From NCBI RefSeq assembly GCF_016811915.1, contig NZ_CP069127.1:2827001-2891000 (forward strand): DNA of 64,000 nt, given 5' to 3'. Made by a program: the position numbers and the translations under genes. Of this stretch, positions 17,172 through 24,711 are shown one piece after another. The notes under the pieces were generated by a model, which ran no database searches, was not told the origin of the DNA, and saw nothing but the letters and a program-made list of their open reading frames with translations. Each line of letters starts with the position of its first letter. Position 1 is the first letter of the stretch. The DNA is from Brevibacillus choshinensis. Its GTDB lineage: Bacteria > Bacillota > Bacilli > Brevibacillales > Brevibacillaceae.

Positions 17172-17941
17172 TTGAAGCAAGTTTTATCTTCCATACAAGT
17201 CATCGAAAGCAGCCGAGTTTGCTTGCACGAAGACCATGAACCATCCAGGTTGAAAGATACCTGCAAAGCCATTCTGGAGCAGGGCGTACTTCTTCACCCA
17301 CCCTTGGCCAAGCGCATGGAGGACGGAAGGTACCTCATTTTAGACGGCGCTCATCGGACGGCAGCCATGCGTGAAATCGGGTGCCACTGGTTGCCAGTAC
17401 AGGTCGTAAATCAAGAACACTTCCAAGTGGAGGCATGGGATCATCTGGTCCCGATGGGGAGCTGGCTCAATGGTTTGCTGCACGATCCCTCCATCTGGTC
17501 GCAGCAGGAAAAGCTGGATCGGCCGTATGTTGCGCAAGTGATCTATCCGAATGGGAAGCGATTCTATCTGTATGCGCTGGAAAGCCAGGAAGAGCCCGAC
17601 TACCTACTGCGGCTGTGGCATCGAATGGTGGCTTCCTATAACAGCAAGTACCGTGTGCACCGCGTCCCGAAAGGCAAGGAGCAGCTGCCGACCGAAGGAA
17701 TGGTCCTCCTGCGGTATCCGTCTTGCACCATGGATGCGATCGAACAAATCGTGTTGTCTGGGCAAGTCACATGCCAGCAGGTGTCACCCGTTTTCTGATC
17801 AGCGGACGATTACTGAATTTAAAGATTCCTCTTTCCCTGCTGTTCCCTACCCGCTTTGATCATGTGGAGTGGGAGAATCACCTAAGGCATTGGGAAGGCT
17901 CCTTGCGGCTCTACGCTGAGGCCGTATATCTCAACGAATAG
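17172..17941 (+). pseudogene. frameshifted ParB/SbnI-like gene
   Basis: The first frame (17172-17798, TTG start behind GAGGAGG) encodes a ParB/sulfiredoxin-fold domain with 'LILDGAHRTAAMREIG', like SbnI, the free L-serine kinase and regulator of staphyloferrin B synthesis (family knowledge). Near 17765 the natural continuation moves to another frame: 'HMPAGVTRFLISGRLLNLKI' through 'LRLYAEAVYLNE', ending at 17941. The in-frame product instead ends 'TCQQVSPVF'. The loss of one base explains it. Lying directly after the SbnH-like remnant in the sbnH-sbnI order, it marks a decayed siderophore locus. Confidence 0.78.
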
Positions 17942-17981
17942 GCATCACTTCCTCTTTTTTCGCTCTAGCATAACGCTCCCG

Positions 17982-18015
17982 AATCCCTATCTGATCAGGA
18001 TAGGGATTAGTTTTT
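17982..18015 (+). terminator. intrinsic terminator
   Basis: AATCCCTAT and ATAGGGATT pair around CTGATCAGG, followed by AG and TTTTT. It closes the SbnI-like remnant. Confidence 0.85.
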
Positions 18016-18073
18016 GCCCAAAAGGTGTTAAAATAGGAAGCAGAATGTTGACAGGGAGATGGTGGTAACGGAA

Positions 18074-18616
18074 ATGGATGAAGTGAGCCATAAAATTCGC
18101 AGCCTTCGCTTGCAGCAAAATTTGACCTTGAAAGAATTGAGCGAGAAAACGGGATTGTCCGTCAGTTTTCTTTCCCAAGTGGAAAGAGGGGGATCTTCGC
18201 TCGCCATCACATCCTTGAAGAAAATTGCAGACGCATTCAATGTGCCCATCACCAATTTCTTTGAGAGCTACAAAAACCAGAACTTCTACGTGAAAAAAAC
18301 GGATCAGAAGCCTTTCCAAATCGAAAGCTCGAGCTTGCTATACACAAGGTTGGCCGGTGAGTTTTCCGGACGATCGCTGGAGCCGATCCTGGTCGTGATG
18401 CCGCCTGGATTAAAACAGGACAACGTTTTCAACCATCCGGGAGAAGAGTTCTTTTACGTCCTGGAAGGCGTCGTCATTTTTAACGTGGATGGCACGGAAT
18501 ATATCGTGAAAGCGGGCGAGTCCATTCACTATCCTTCCCATTTGCCGCACTTCTGGCTGAACCCGCTTGACCATGAAGCGAAAATACTGGGCATAACTAC
18601 TCCCGTCATTTTTTAA
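18074..18616 (+). CDS. XRE-family regulator with cupin domain
   Basis: A 180-residue protein. Residues about 5-62 are a Cro/C1 helix-turn-helix ('LTLKELSEKTGLSVSFLSQV') and residues about 110-178 a small cupin barrel ('HPGEEFFYVLEGVVIFNVDG', 'YPSHLPHFWLNP'). This PuuR-like design senses a small metabolite. The ATG at 18074 is chosen with GGTGGT upstream; an in-frame ATG at 18059 abuts AGGGAG too closely. It may be co-transcribed with the thioesterase gene 49 bp downstream. Its target is unknown. Confidence 0.87.
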   Translation: MDEVSHKIRSLRLQQNLTLKELSEKTGLSVSFLSQVERGGSSLAITSLKKIADAFNVPITNFFESYKNQNFYVKKTDQKPFQIESSSLLYTRLAGEFSGRSLEPILVVMPPGLKQDNVFNHPGEEFFYVLEGVVIFNVDGTEYIVKAGESIHYPSHLPHFWLNPLDHEAKILGITTPVIF

Positions 18617-18665
18617 AAACCATTTTATCTGTAGTACTGCTTGAAGGATATAGAGGAGGATTCTC

Positions 18666-19034
18666 ATGCTGCCAAACGCCAAATTCGAGGTGGTGGTTCC
18701 AGTCGAAGCTGTCCATGGGGGCCACGTCAACAATGTGAAGTACTTGGAGTTTCTAGAGAATGCCCGCAGACCATGGTATGAGTTCTTCTTCGGCTTGGGC
18801 TTTCGCGCGTTCGTGGCGCATTTGGATGTGGAGTACAAAAAAGAAGCCTTTCTCGGTGATCGCCTAGTGATCCATTCGGCTATTGAGCGAGTGGGCAATA
18901 CGAGCTTCGTGCTTGCACAAACGATTCAAAACCAGAATGAAGAAAATGTACTGAAGGCGAAAGTGACATTTGTAGCGATCAGTGTGGAAACCGGAGAAAA
19001 AATGCGAATCCCTGATGAATTGCGCGAAAGCTAA
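18666..19034 (+). CDS. hotdog-fold acyl-CoA thioesterase (4HBT/YbgC-like)
   Basis: A 122-residue single hotdog domain. 'HGGHVNNVKYLEFLENARRP' is the active-site region of 4-hydroxybenzoyl-CoA thioesterase-like enzymes; in this family an Asp usually stands at the 'HVNN' position, and here it is Asn-Asn, so activity on typical acyl-CoAs is uncertain. 'LDVEYKKEAFLGDRLVIHSA' is the conserved central strand pair. GAGGAGGA precedes the ATG. Its substrate is not evident. Confidence 0.8.
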   Translation: MLPNAKFEVVVPVEAVHGGHVNNVKYLEFLENARRPWYEFFFGLGFRAFVAHLDVEYKKEAFLGDRLVIHSAIERVGNTSFVLAQTIQNQNEENVLKAKVTFVAISVETGEKMRIPDELRES

Positions 19035-19050
19035 AGCTAAGACATATGGA

Positions 19051-19088
19051 CCTGTGTATGGCGGTAAAGCCGCTCTGCACGGGTTTTC
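19051..19088 (+). terminator. terminator with G-U pairs
   Basis: CCTGTGTATGGCGG and CCGCTCTGCACGGG pair imperfectly around TAAAG and are followed by TTTTC. Confidence 0.55.
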
Positions 19089-19127
19089 GTGTTACCGGAG
19101 CAAATAAACAGGAACACGAAATTAACG

Positions 19128-19157
19128 TTGACGTAAATGTTATTGTCATGATAATTT
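19128..19157 (+). promoter_or_regulatory. MerR-type promoter/operator
   Basis: TTGACG (19128-19133), then TAATTT (19152-19157) at 18 bp, or GATAAT (19150-19155) at 16 bp. The spacer holds a dyad TGAC-TAA/TTA-GTCA (19129-19148), the arrangement MerR proteins use. It drives the MerR-MFS pair. Confidence 0.55.
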
Positions 19158-19193
19158 TATCCTTATTAACTGGAAAATCAGAGGGGAGATGTC

Positions 19194-19628
19194 ATGAGCA
19201 TTTACAAAATTGAAGAGGTAGCGAAAGAATGCGGCCTCACGAAGCGTACCATCCGTTATTACGAGGAGATCGGTCTGCTGTTCCCGCCAGAGCGAAGTGA
19301 AGGCGGATATCGTTTGTATACCGACCAGCACATCGAGCAGCTCAAGAAGATCATCAGCGCGAGGGACGTCCTCGGCTTTTCGCTGCCGGAACTTTTAGAA
19401 TTCATTCAAATGAGTGACAGCATCAATAACCAACGGGTGGAGGCCAAGCAGACAGACGATATACCACTCAAGCTGGAGAAAATTGCGGAAATGGAGCAGA
19501 CGCTGGAAAAGCAGCTGCACATGATCGACCAGAAGCTGGAAAAGCTCACCATGTTTCGAGCTGAACTTACGGATTTGCAGGAGCGAGTCCAGACAGCCAA
19601 GAACAAATATAGGGCCATTCAGGAGTGA
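19194..19628 (+). CDS. MerR family transcriptional regulator
   Basis: A 144-residue regulator. The winged helix at the N-terminus is classical ('YKIEEVAKECGLTKRTIRYY', 'LFPPERSEGGYRLYTDQHIE'), followed by a long dimerisation helix from about residue 85 with a heptad-like pattern. There is no C-terminal cysteine set, so it is a small-molecule rather than metal sensor. GAGGGGAGATG lies upstream. It is followed after 6 bp by an MFS gene and probably activates it in response to the exported compound. Confidence 0.9.
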   Translation: MSIYKIEEVAKECGLTKRTIRYYEEIGLLFPPERSEGGYRLYTDQHIEQLKKIISARDVLGFSLPELLEFIQMSDSINNQRVEAKQTDDIPLKLEKIAEMEQTLEKQLHMIDQKLEKLTMFRAELTDLQERVQTAKNKYRAIQE

Positions 19629-19634
19629 AACAGG

Positions 19635-20870
19635 ATGTCACGTACAGGAAATGCAGGAGCCAGTGTCAAAGCTGCTCACACCTATGAAGCGGGTCTTTTG
19701 CAGCAGCCGCGATCGGTATGGGCGGTATTTTTTGCCGGGATCATTGCGTTTATGGGAATCGGCCTGGTTGACCCGATTCTGCCTGCGATTGCAGAGAAAA
19801 TGGATGCAACACCCAGTGAAGTGAGCATGCTGTTCACCAGCTATAATGCTGTAATGGCAGTAGCCATGCTGTTCACGGGGATGATTGCTTCCCGATTGGG
19901 AATCAAAAAGACGCTGCTCACTGGAATCGTCATCATTGCGTTGTTTTCGTTTTTAGGTGGATTATCCAACCATATTTGGGTGCTCGGCGGATTACGTGGT
20001 GGCTGGGGCCTCGGGAACGCCCTCTTCGTGGCAACTGCACTGACAGCCATCGTTTCCTTGTCAAAAAGCGGCGTCACGAAAGCAATCATCCTGTATGAAG
20101 CTGCCATCGGACTCGGGATATCCGTAGGGCCGCTGGTAGGTGGGGAGCTGGGAGCCATCTCCTGGCGAGGACCTTTCTTTGGGGTAGCATCTCTCATGGT
20201 GATTGCCTTTATCGCCCTCATCATTTTGATGCCGGCGGAAGCGAAAACGAGTACATCGACTAGAGCCAAAACCTCCGTCCTTGATCCGTTCCGCGCCATG
20301 AAGCACCGTTCCCTGGTGGTTTTTGGGTTGACAGCATGCCTGTACAACTTTGGCTTTTTCACGCTCATGGCCTACGCTCCATTTGTCATGGGATTGGATG
20401 AGCATGGTCTGGGATACGTGTTTCTCGGGTGGGGTGTCCTGCTCGCGATCACTTCCGTATTCATGGCACCAAAGCTCCAGCAACGGTTTGGAACGGTCAC
20501 GTCCATGTCCGTGATGCTTACTCTTTTCGGGCTCACGCTGCTTGCAATGGGCATTTGGACGAACACTCAGGCGGTTGTGATCGCAGCAGTTATTTTTTCC
20601 GGTGCGCTTCTGGGAAACAACAACACCTTGATTACCACAGGCGTCATGAACGCTGCTCCCGTCGAGCGCTCCACTGCTTCAGCGGCGTACAGTTTCTTGC
20701 GTTTTATCGGGGGAGCGATTGCCCCTGTCCTAGCAGGGAAATTGGCGGAGTGGTACAACCCCCACGTCCCGTTTATCGTTGGGGCAGGATTCGTCCTCCT
20801 GTCAGTCGTATTCGTGACCCTAAACCGTCGTCATGTCCAGCACGTGGACCAAGCGGGCTCAGCCCATTAA
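19635..20870 (+). CDS. MFS transporter (DHA1-type efflux)
   Basis: A 411-residue protein with about 12 spans. The start of span 1 ('FFAGIIAFMGIGLVDPILP') and the loop 'TGMIASRLGIKKTLLTGIV' are typical of drug-exporting MFS proteins, and 'AIGLGISVGPLVGGELGAIS' is antiporter motif C. The ribosome site AGGAG overlaps the end of the MerR gene, so both are translated from one message. Likely exports the MerR ligand. Confidence 0.88.
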   Translation: MSRTGNAGASVKAAHTYEAGLLQQPRSVWAVFFAGIIAFMGIGLVDPILPAIAEKMDATPSEVSMLFTSYNAVMAVAMLFTGMIASRLGIKKTLLTGIVIIALFSFLGGLSNHIWVLGGLRGGWGLGNALFVATALTAIVSLSKSGVTKAIILYEAAIGLGISVGPLVGGELGAISWRGPFFGVASLMVIAFIALIILMPAEAKTSTSTRAKTSVLDPFRAMKHRSLVVFGLTACLYNFGFFTLMAYAPFVMGLDEHGLGYVFLGWGVLLAITSVFMAPKLQQRFGTVTSMSVMLTLFGLTLLAMGIWTNTQAVVIAAVIFSGALLGNNNTLITTGVMNAAPVERSTASAAYSFLRFIGGAIAPVLAGKLAEWYNPHVPFIVGAGFVLLSVVFVTLNRRHVQHVDQAGSAH

Positions 20871-20898
20871 ACATGGAGTACAAAGATGAAACAGATGG

Positions 20899-20924
20899 GC
20901 ACCCGATAAGAGGGTGCTCTTTTT
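20899..20924 (+). terminator. intrinsic terminator
   Basis: GCACCC and GGGTGC pair around a 7-nt loop, followed by TCTTTTT. It ends the MerR-MFS operon. Confidence 0.82.
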
Positions 20925-20941
20925 CTGTTTCTGCCTCTGAT

Positions 20942-20978
20942 TTGACATGCAGTCATTTGGTTGCATATAATAAATGTC
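20942..20978 (+). promoter_or_regulatory. promoter and operator of the ArsR-SRPBCC operon, apparently leaderless
   Basis: TTGACA (20942-20947), 18 bp, TATAAT (20966-20971). The expected start of transcription (about 20978-20979) coincides with the ATG of the ArsR gene, and no ribosome site exists between, so the message is probably leaderless. ATGCA (20947-20951) and TGCAT (20962-20966) delimit an imperfect 20-bp palindrome between -35 and -10, a likely ArsR autoregulatory operator. Confidence 0.72.
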
Positions 20979-21299
20979 ATGGACAAGGTATTTAAAGCTC
21001 TCGCAGATGCAACGCGCAGGCAGTTGCTTGACTTGCTGTTTCAGAAAAACGGTCAGTCCTTGGGCGAGCTGTGCGACCACTTGGAAATGACACGGCAGTC
21101 GGTAACCAAGCATCTTCTTATTCTGGAGGAGGCAGAGCTGATTGTGGTGGAATGGCAGGGCAGAAACAAGCTGCACTACTTGAATGCCGCGCCGATCGCC
21201 GATATTTACGATCGCTGGATTGGCAAGTACGAGCGGCAGCGAATCGACGCGCTGCGCACTTTGAAAAGGAAATTGGAGGAGGACAACGATGGCAGATAA
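20979..21299 (+). CDS. ArsR family repressor (SdpR-like, paired with SRPBCC proteins)
   Basis: A 106-residue winged-helix protein ('VFKALADATRRQLLDLLFQK', 'GELCDHLEMTRQSVTKHLLI', 'IVVEWQGRNKLHYLNAAPI'). There is no metal-binding ELCV(C/G)D motif: the equivalent reads 'ELCDHLEM'. It is therefore of the non-metal subgroup normally encoded beside an AHSA1/SRPBCC protein, which is the case here. The ATG at 20979 is preferred over the in-frame TTG at 20961, which lies upstream of +1. Its 3' end overlaps the next gene by 11 bp. Confidence 0.9.
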   Translation: MDKVFKALADATRRQLLDLLFQKNGQSLGELCDHLEMTRQSVTKHLLILEEAELIVVEWQGRNKLHYLNAAPIADIYDRWIGKYERQRIDALRTLKRKLEEDNDGR

Positions 21300-21744
21300 C
21301 GCATTTGTGTACGTTTCCTACATCGCAACGACACCGGAAAAGCTCTGGGAGGCTCTGACCAGCAGCGAATTCACCGAGCAATATTTCTTTGGCAGCAAGA
21401 TCGAGTCTGATTGGAAGGTTGGCTCCAGCATCACGTACTCTCGAGACGGGAAAGTGTCGGATTACGGGACCATTTTGAAATGCGAACCATATCGGGTTCT
21501 TTCGTTTACGTGGACGTACGTTGCTGATCGAGCGACGCGCGAGGAGCCGTCACAAGTGACATTTGAGCTCAAACAAATGGGTTCGGCTGTGAAGCTCACT
21601 TTGAAGCATGAAAAACTGGTCGCAGCTGATATCGTTGAGAAGGAAGACACCTTCGAAGGGCTGAACAACGGCTGGCCGGCTATCCTGAGCAACCTGAAAA
21701 GTCTGTTGGAAACGGGAAAAACTTTGGAGCCGGTCTCCTTGTAA
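21289..21744 (+). CDS. SRPBCC (AHSA1-like) protein
   Basis: A 151-residue START-like/AHSA1 domain with a hydrophobic ligand cavity. The family pattern is 'ATTPEKLWEALTSSEFTEQ-FF', 'VLSFTWTY' and 'SAVKLTLKHEKL'. It begins within the ArsR gene, and the two probably form a sensor-repressor unit. First of three SRPBCC genes in a row. Confidence 0.88.
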   Translation: MADNAFVYVSYIATTPEKLWEALTSSEFTEQYFFGSKIESDWKVGSSITYSRDGKVSDYGTILKCEPYRVLSFTWTYVADRATREEPSQVTFELKQMGSAVKLTLKHEKLVAADIVEKEDTFEGLNNGWPAILSNLKSLLETGKTLEPVSL

Positions 21745-21774
21745 AAACACAATCGAATCGGGGGGCGATACGGC

Positions 21775-22248
21775 ATGACAACACCCATTACGGTACCAGA
21801 TCTGTCAGAGAGGCCGTTTTCTTTGCAGGTTGAGCGGGAAATGACATTGACTCCCGCGGCGCTTTACCTGGCTTGGACGAGGCAATTTGATCGTTGGTTC
21901 GCTGCACCCGGCTCGGTCATCATGCAAGGGGAAGTCGACACAGCCTTCTTTTTCGAAACCGTCTACCAGCCAGACGCTAAGAGTAAGCCCATGCGTCACC
22001 CGCATTACGGACGGTTTCTCAGACTGGAACAAGACCGCTTCGTTGAATTGACTTGGGTCACGGGAACAGGCGGTACCAAGGGAACAGAGACTGTAGTAAC
22101 GATAGAGATCCAAGAGGCTGGGGATGGATCGCGTATTTTTTTGACTCATGCAGGCTTTCCTGATGCAGAATCGAGGGACCAGCATGAGTACGCCTGGCCT
22201 ATGGTGCTGGAGCAGCTCGAACAAAAACTGGGGAAACGGGAGGGATAG
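21775..22248 (+). CDS. SRPBCC (AHSA1-like) protein
   Basis: A 157-residue member of the same fold, quite diverged from its neighbours. The shared elements are 'LTPAALYLAWTRQFDRWFA', 'FVELTWVTGTGGTKGTETVV' and 'HAGFPDAESRDQHEYAWPMV', with the C-terminal helix covering the cavity. GGGGGGCG lies before the ATG. It belongs to the ArsR operon. Ligand unknown. Confidence 0.83.
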   Translation: MTTPITVPDLSERPFSLQVEREMTLTPAALYLAWTRQFDRWFAAPGSVIMQGEVDTAFFFETVYQPDAKSKPMRHPHYGRFLRLEQDRFVELTWVTGTGGTKGTETVVTIEIQEAGDGSRIFLTHAGFPDAESRDQHEYAWPMVLEQLEQKLGKREG

Positions 22249-22252
22249 GATC

Positions 22253-22687
22253 ATGAACAACGTGACCAAAATGAAGATCGCAAAGCCTGCACACGACATT
22301 TACGAAGCGTTTGTGGACCCTCAAAAGATCGGGAATTTCTGGTTCTCCTCCAGCTCAGAGCGCTGGGAGCCCGGCAAGACGATCACACTGAGATACGACG
22401 AGTATAATGCGGAAGGCACCATTCAGGTAGTGGAGGTCGAGGAGGACAAGAAAATCGTCTTTACCTGGGGACCACAGGATGATCCCCACACGGTAACGAT
22501 CTCGCTGCAGGTGCAGGGCGATTCGCATACCATCGTGGAAGTAACAGAAGAGGGCTTTAACGAGAACGATGAAAATCTCATTCCTGACCTGATTGGCAAC
22601 AAGGAAGGCTGGGTGTACATGCTGACTTGCTTAAAGGGTTACATGGAAAACGGCATCAATAACTTGCGGGCAGGTCTGTGGAAATAA
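22253..22687 (+). CDS. SRPBCC (AHSA1-like) protein
   Basis: A 144-residue AHSA1-type protein: 'KPAHDIYEAFVDPQKIGNFW', 'IVFTWGPQDDPHTVTISL' and the final helix 'GWVYMLTCLKGYMENGINNL'. The ATG at 22253 is chosen because GGGAGGGATAGG, spanning the previous stop codon, is its ribosome site. Third and last gene of the operon, closed by a terminator. Confidence 0.87.
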   Translation: MNNVTKMKIAKPAHDIYEAFVDPQKIGNFWFSSSSERWEPGKTITLRYDEYNAEGTIQVVEVEEDKKIVFTWGPQDDPHTVTISLQVQGDSHTIVEVTEEGFNENDENLIPDLIGNKEGWVYMLTCLKGYMENGINNLRAGLWK

Positions 22688-22725
22688 TCGAGGTATGAGC
22701 AAAACATGAGAGAAGGAATGCTGAG

Positions 22726-22760
22726 AAAGATAGCCGCATGGATGTGGCTATCTTTTTTTT
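22726..22760 (+). terminator. strong intrinsic terminator
   Basis: GATAGCC and GGCTATC pair around a 10-nt loop, with a T8 tail. It ends the ArsR-SRPBCC operon. Confidence 0.9.
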
Positions 22761-22815
22761 GTTTGCCACTTTACCAGGGGGGGTGCTCCCTGATTTAGGG
22801 GATATCCCACGCCTT

Positions 22816-22840
22816 AAAAGGGGTAATATTCACCCTTTTT
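22816..22840. other. stem-loop upstream of the monooxygenase gene
   Basis: AAAAGGGGT and ACCCTTTTT pair (one bulged G) 60 bp before the monooxygenase start; a perfect GGGATATCCC lies just before it (22799-22808). This could be a leader terminator or operator; there is too little to decide. Confidence 0.4.
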
Positions 22841-22902
22841 CCAAAATAATAAAATGGAGATACGAACAAAGGCGTCCATTCGGGGGAGAAGGGGGAAGGA
22901 AC

Positions 22903-24570
22903 ATGGCATCTGTACCAAAAGCGGACACGACACAAGCGATCCATTTCGATGCTGTGATTGTGGGGGCTGGTTTTTCTGGGTTGTACATGCTCCATCGGCT
23001 GCGGGAAGCAGGTCTGTCCACCATGGTTTACGAGGCTGGGGATGGCGTAGGGGGTGTGTGGTACTGGAATCGCTATCCAGGCGCCAGGTGTGATTCGGAA
23101 AGCATCTATTATAACTACACGTTTTCGGAAGAACTCTATCAAGAGTGGACTTGGTCATCTCGGTATCCGGGACAGCCGGAAATTCTCCGGTACTTGAATT
23201 TCGTTGCGGACAAATTTGATCTGCGGCGCGATATCCAATTCAAGACGCGCGTTGTTTCCGCGCATTATGATGAGGCGACAACCAAATGGCGCATTCAGAC
23301 GGATGACGGCATAAGTGTATGGGCCACGTATTTCATTTCCGCTGTCGGCTGTCTTTCTGCAGCCAATGTTCCCAAGATCAAAGGAATGGAGAGCTTTCAG
23401 GGGAAGTGGTATCACACGGGGAATTGGCCGCATGAAAAGGTGGAGCTCGGCGGCAAGCGTGTAGGAGTGATCGGAACGGGCTCAAGCGGAATCCAGTCCA
23501 TACCTGTGATCGCAGAAGAAGCTGCGCATCTCACGGTATTCCAACGAACGCCTCAATACAGCTCCCCGGCGAGAAACCACGAGCTGGATGAGGATTATGT
23601 ACAATCAGCCAAGCAACGTTTTCATGAGATGAAACAAGCGATGCGTGAGTCGGCCATCGGATTTCCCATCAAGCGATCGGAGCGTTCCGCCCTGGAAGTA
23701 TCCGAGGAAGAGCGAAATCAGGTATACGAGTCGGCCTGGAACAAGGGCGGGTTGATCTTTACCAGCACGTTCCAGGATTTGATGGTAAATGGAGAGGCGA
23801 ATGAAACGTTGTGCGAGTTCCTCCGAACCAAAATTAAAGAAACCGTCAGAGATGAAAAGGTCGCAGAAATGCTGTTGCCCACCTATTATTTCGCGACCAA
23901 GCGTCCCGTTTTGGATACGCGTTACTTCGAGACGTACAATCGGGATAACGTCACATTGATCAACGTGCGAGATGAGCCGATTGTCGAGATCACTCCGAAG
24001 GGTTTGCGAACAGAGTCTGCCGAATACGAGTTGGACATTCTAGTTTTTGCAACCGGCTATGATGCGATGACGGGGCCGCTTTTGAAAATGGACATTCGCG
24101 GCAAAAACGGACTTGGCCTCAAGGATAAGTGGGCAGAAGGAGCGAAAGTGAAGACGTATTTGGGAATTGCTACGGCAGGTTTTCCCAACATGTTTATGAT
24201 TACCGGTCCTGAGAGCCCAGCCGTTTTGAGCAACATGCCGGTGTCCATCGAGCAGCACGTCGAATGGATTGCAGACTGCATTCAATATCTCCGCGATCAT
24301 GGGCTGGTTCAGATCGAACCGAGGACCGAATCGGAGGATGCCTGGAGCAAGCATTGCTGGGATGTCGCCAATTCGACGCTCTTCACCAAAGCCGAATCTT
24401 GGTATACGGGGGCGAACATCAAGGAAAAGCCGGTCGGATTCCCCATCTATCTGGGAGGAGTGGGCAATTATCGGCAAATCTGCACAGAGATTGCGGCGAA
24501 AGGGTACGAAGGATTCATCTTCCATCCCGCGTCCGAAAGCGGTCAGATAACGTCCACGAAAACAAATTGA
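22903..24570 (+). CDS. flavin-dependent Baeyer-Villiger-type monooxygenase
   Basis: A 555-residue FAD/NADPH enzyme of the cyclohexanone-monooxygenase type. The FAD Rossmann motif GAGFSG is at residues 21-26, with 'GGVWYWNRYPGARCDSES' next. The Baeyer-Villiger fingerprint FxGxxxHxxxWP is intact as FQGKWYHTGNWP (about residues 165-176), and the NADPH motif GTGSSG is at about 193. Length agrees with single-chain type I enzymes. It would insert oxygen into a cyclic or aryl ketone. The ATG at 22903 follows GGGGGAAGGAA. It is transcribed alone between two terminators with no regulator beside it, so the substrate is open. Confidence 0.92.
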   Translation: MASVPKADTTQAIHFDAVIVGAGFSGLYMLHRLREAGLSTMVYEAGDGVGGVWYWNRYPGARCDSESIYYNYTFSEELYQEWTWSSRYPGQPEILRYLNFVADKFDLRRDIQFKTRVVSAHYDEATTKWRIQTDDGISVWATYFISAVGCLSAANVPKIKGMESFQGKWYHTGNWPHEKVELGGKRVGVIGTGSSGIQSIPVIAEEAAHLTVFQRTPQYSSPARNHELDEDYVQSAKQRFHEMKQAMRESAIGFPIKRSERSALEVSEEERNQVYESAWNKGGLIFTSTFQDLMVNGEANETLCEFLRTKIKETVRDEKVAEMLLPTYYFATKRPVLDTRYFETYNRDNVTLINVRDEPIVEITPKGLRTESAEYELDILVFATGYDAMTGPLLKMDIRGKNGLGLKDKWAEGAKVKTYLGIATAGFPNMFMITGPESPAVLSNMPVSIEQHVEWIADCIQYLRDHGLVQIEPRTESEDAWSKHCWDVANSTLFTKAESWYTGANIKEKPVGFPIYLGGVGNYRQICTEIAAKGYEGFIFHPASESGQITSTKTN

Positions 24571-24578
24571 ACCCTGCG

Positions 24579-24612
24579 AAGAGCCAAGGAAACGTTCTTG
24601 GCTCTTTTCTTG
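24579..24612 (+). terminator. intrinsic terminator
   Basis: AAGAGCCAAG and CTTGGCTCTT pair around an 8-nt loop, followed by TTCTTG. It ends the monooxygenase message. Confidence 0.85.
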
Positions 24613-24661
24613 TCACCAGAATGGGAAAGAATCGAATACCAATCGAATGGAGTTTTGTAAA

Positions 24662-24698
24662 ATAAAGCAAAAAGCCCGACGAGTTGAATGATCGGGCT
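24662..24698 (-). terminator. terminator for the sigma-54 activator gene (minus strand)
   Basis: AGCCCGA (24673-24679) pairs with TCGGGCT (24692-24698). On the minus strand the stem is followed by TTTTGCTTTATTTT. It lies just after the stop codon of the leftward activator gene. Confidence 0.82.
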
Positions 24699-24711
24699 CT
24701 TTGGCGTTTCA

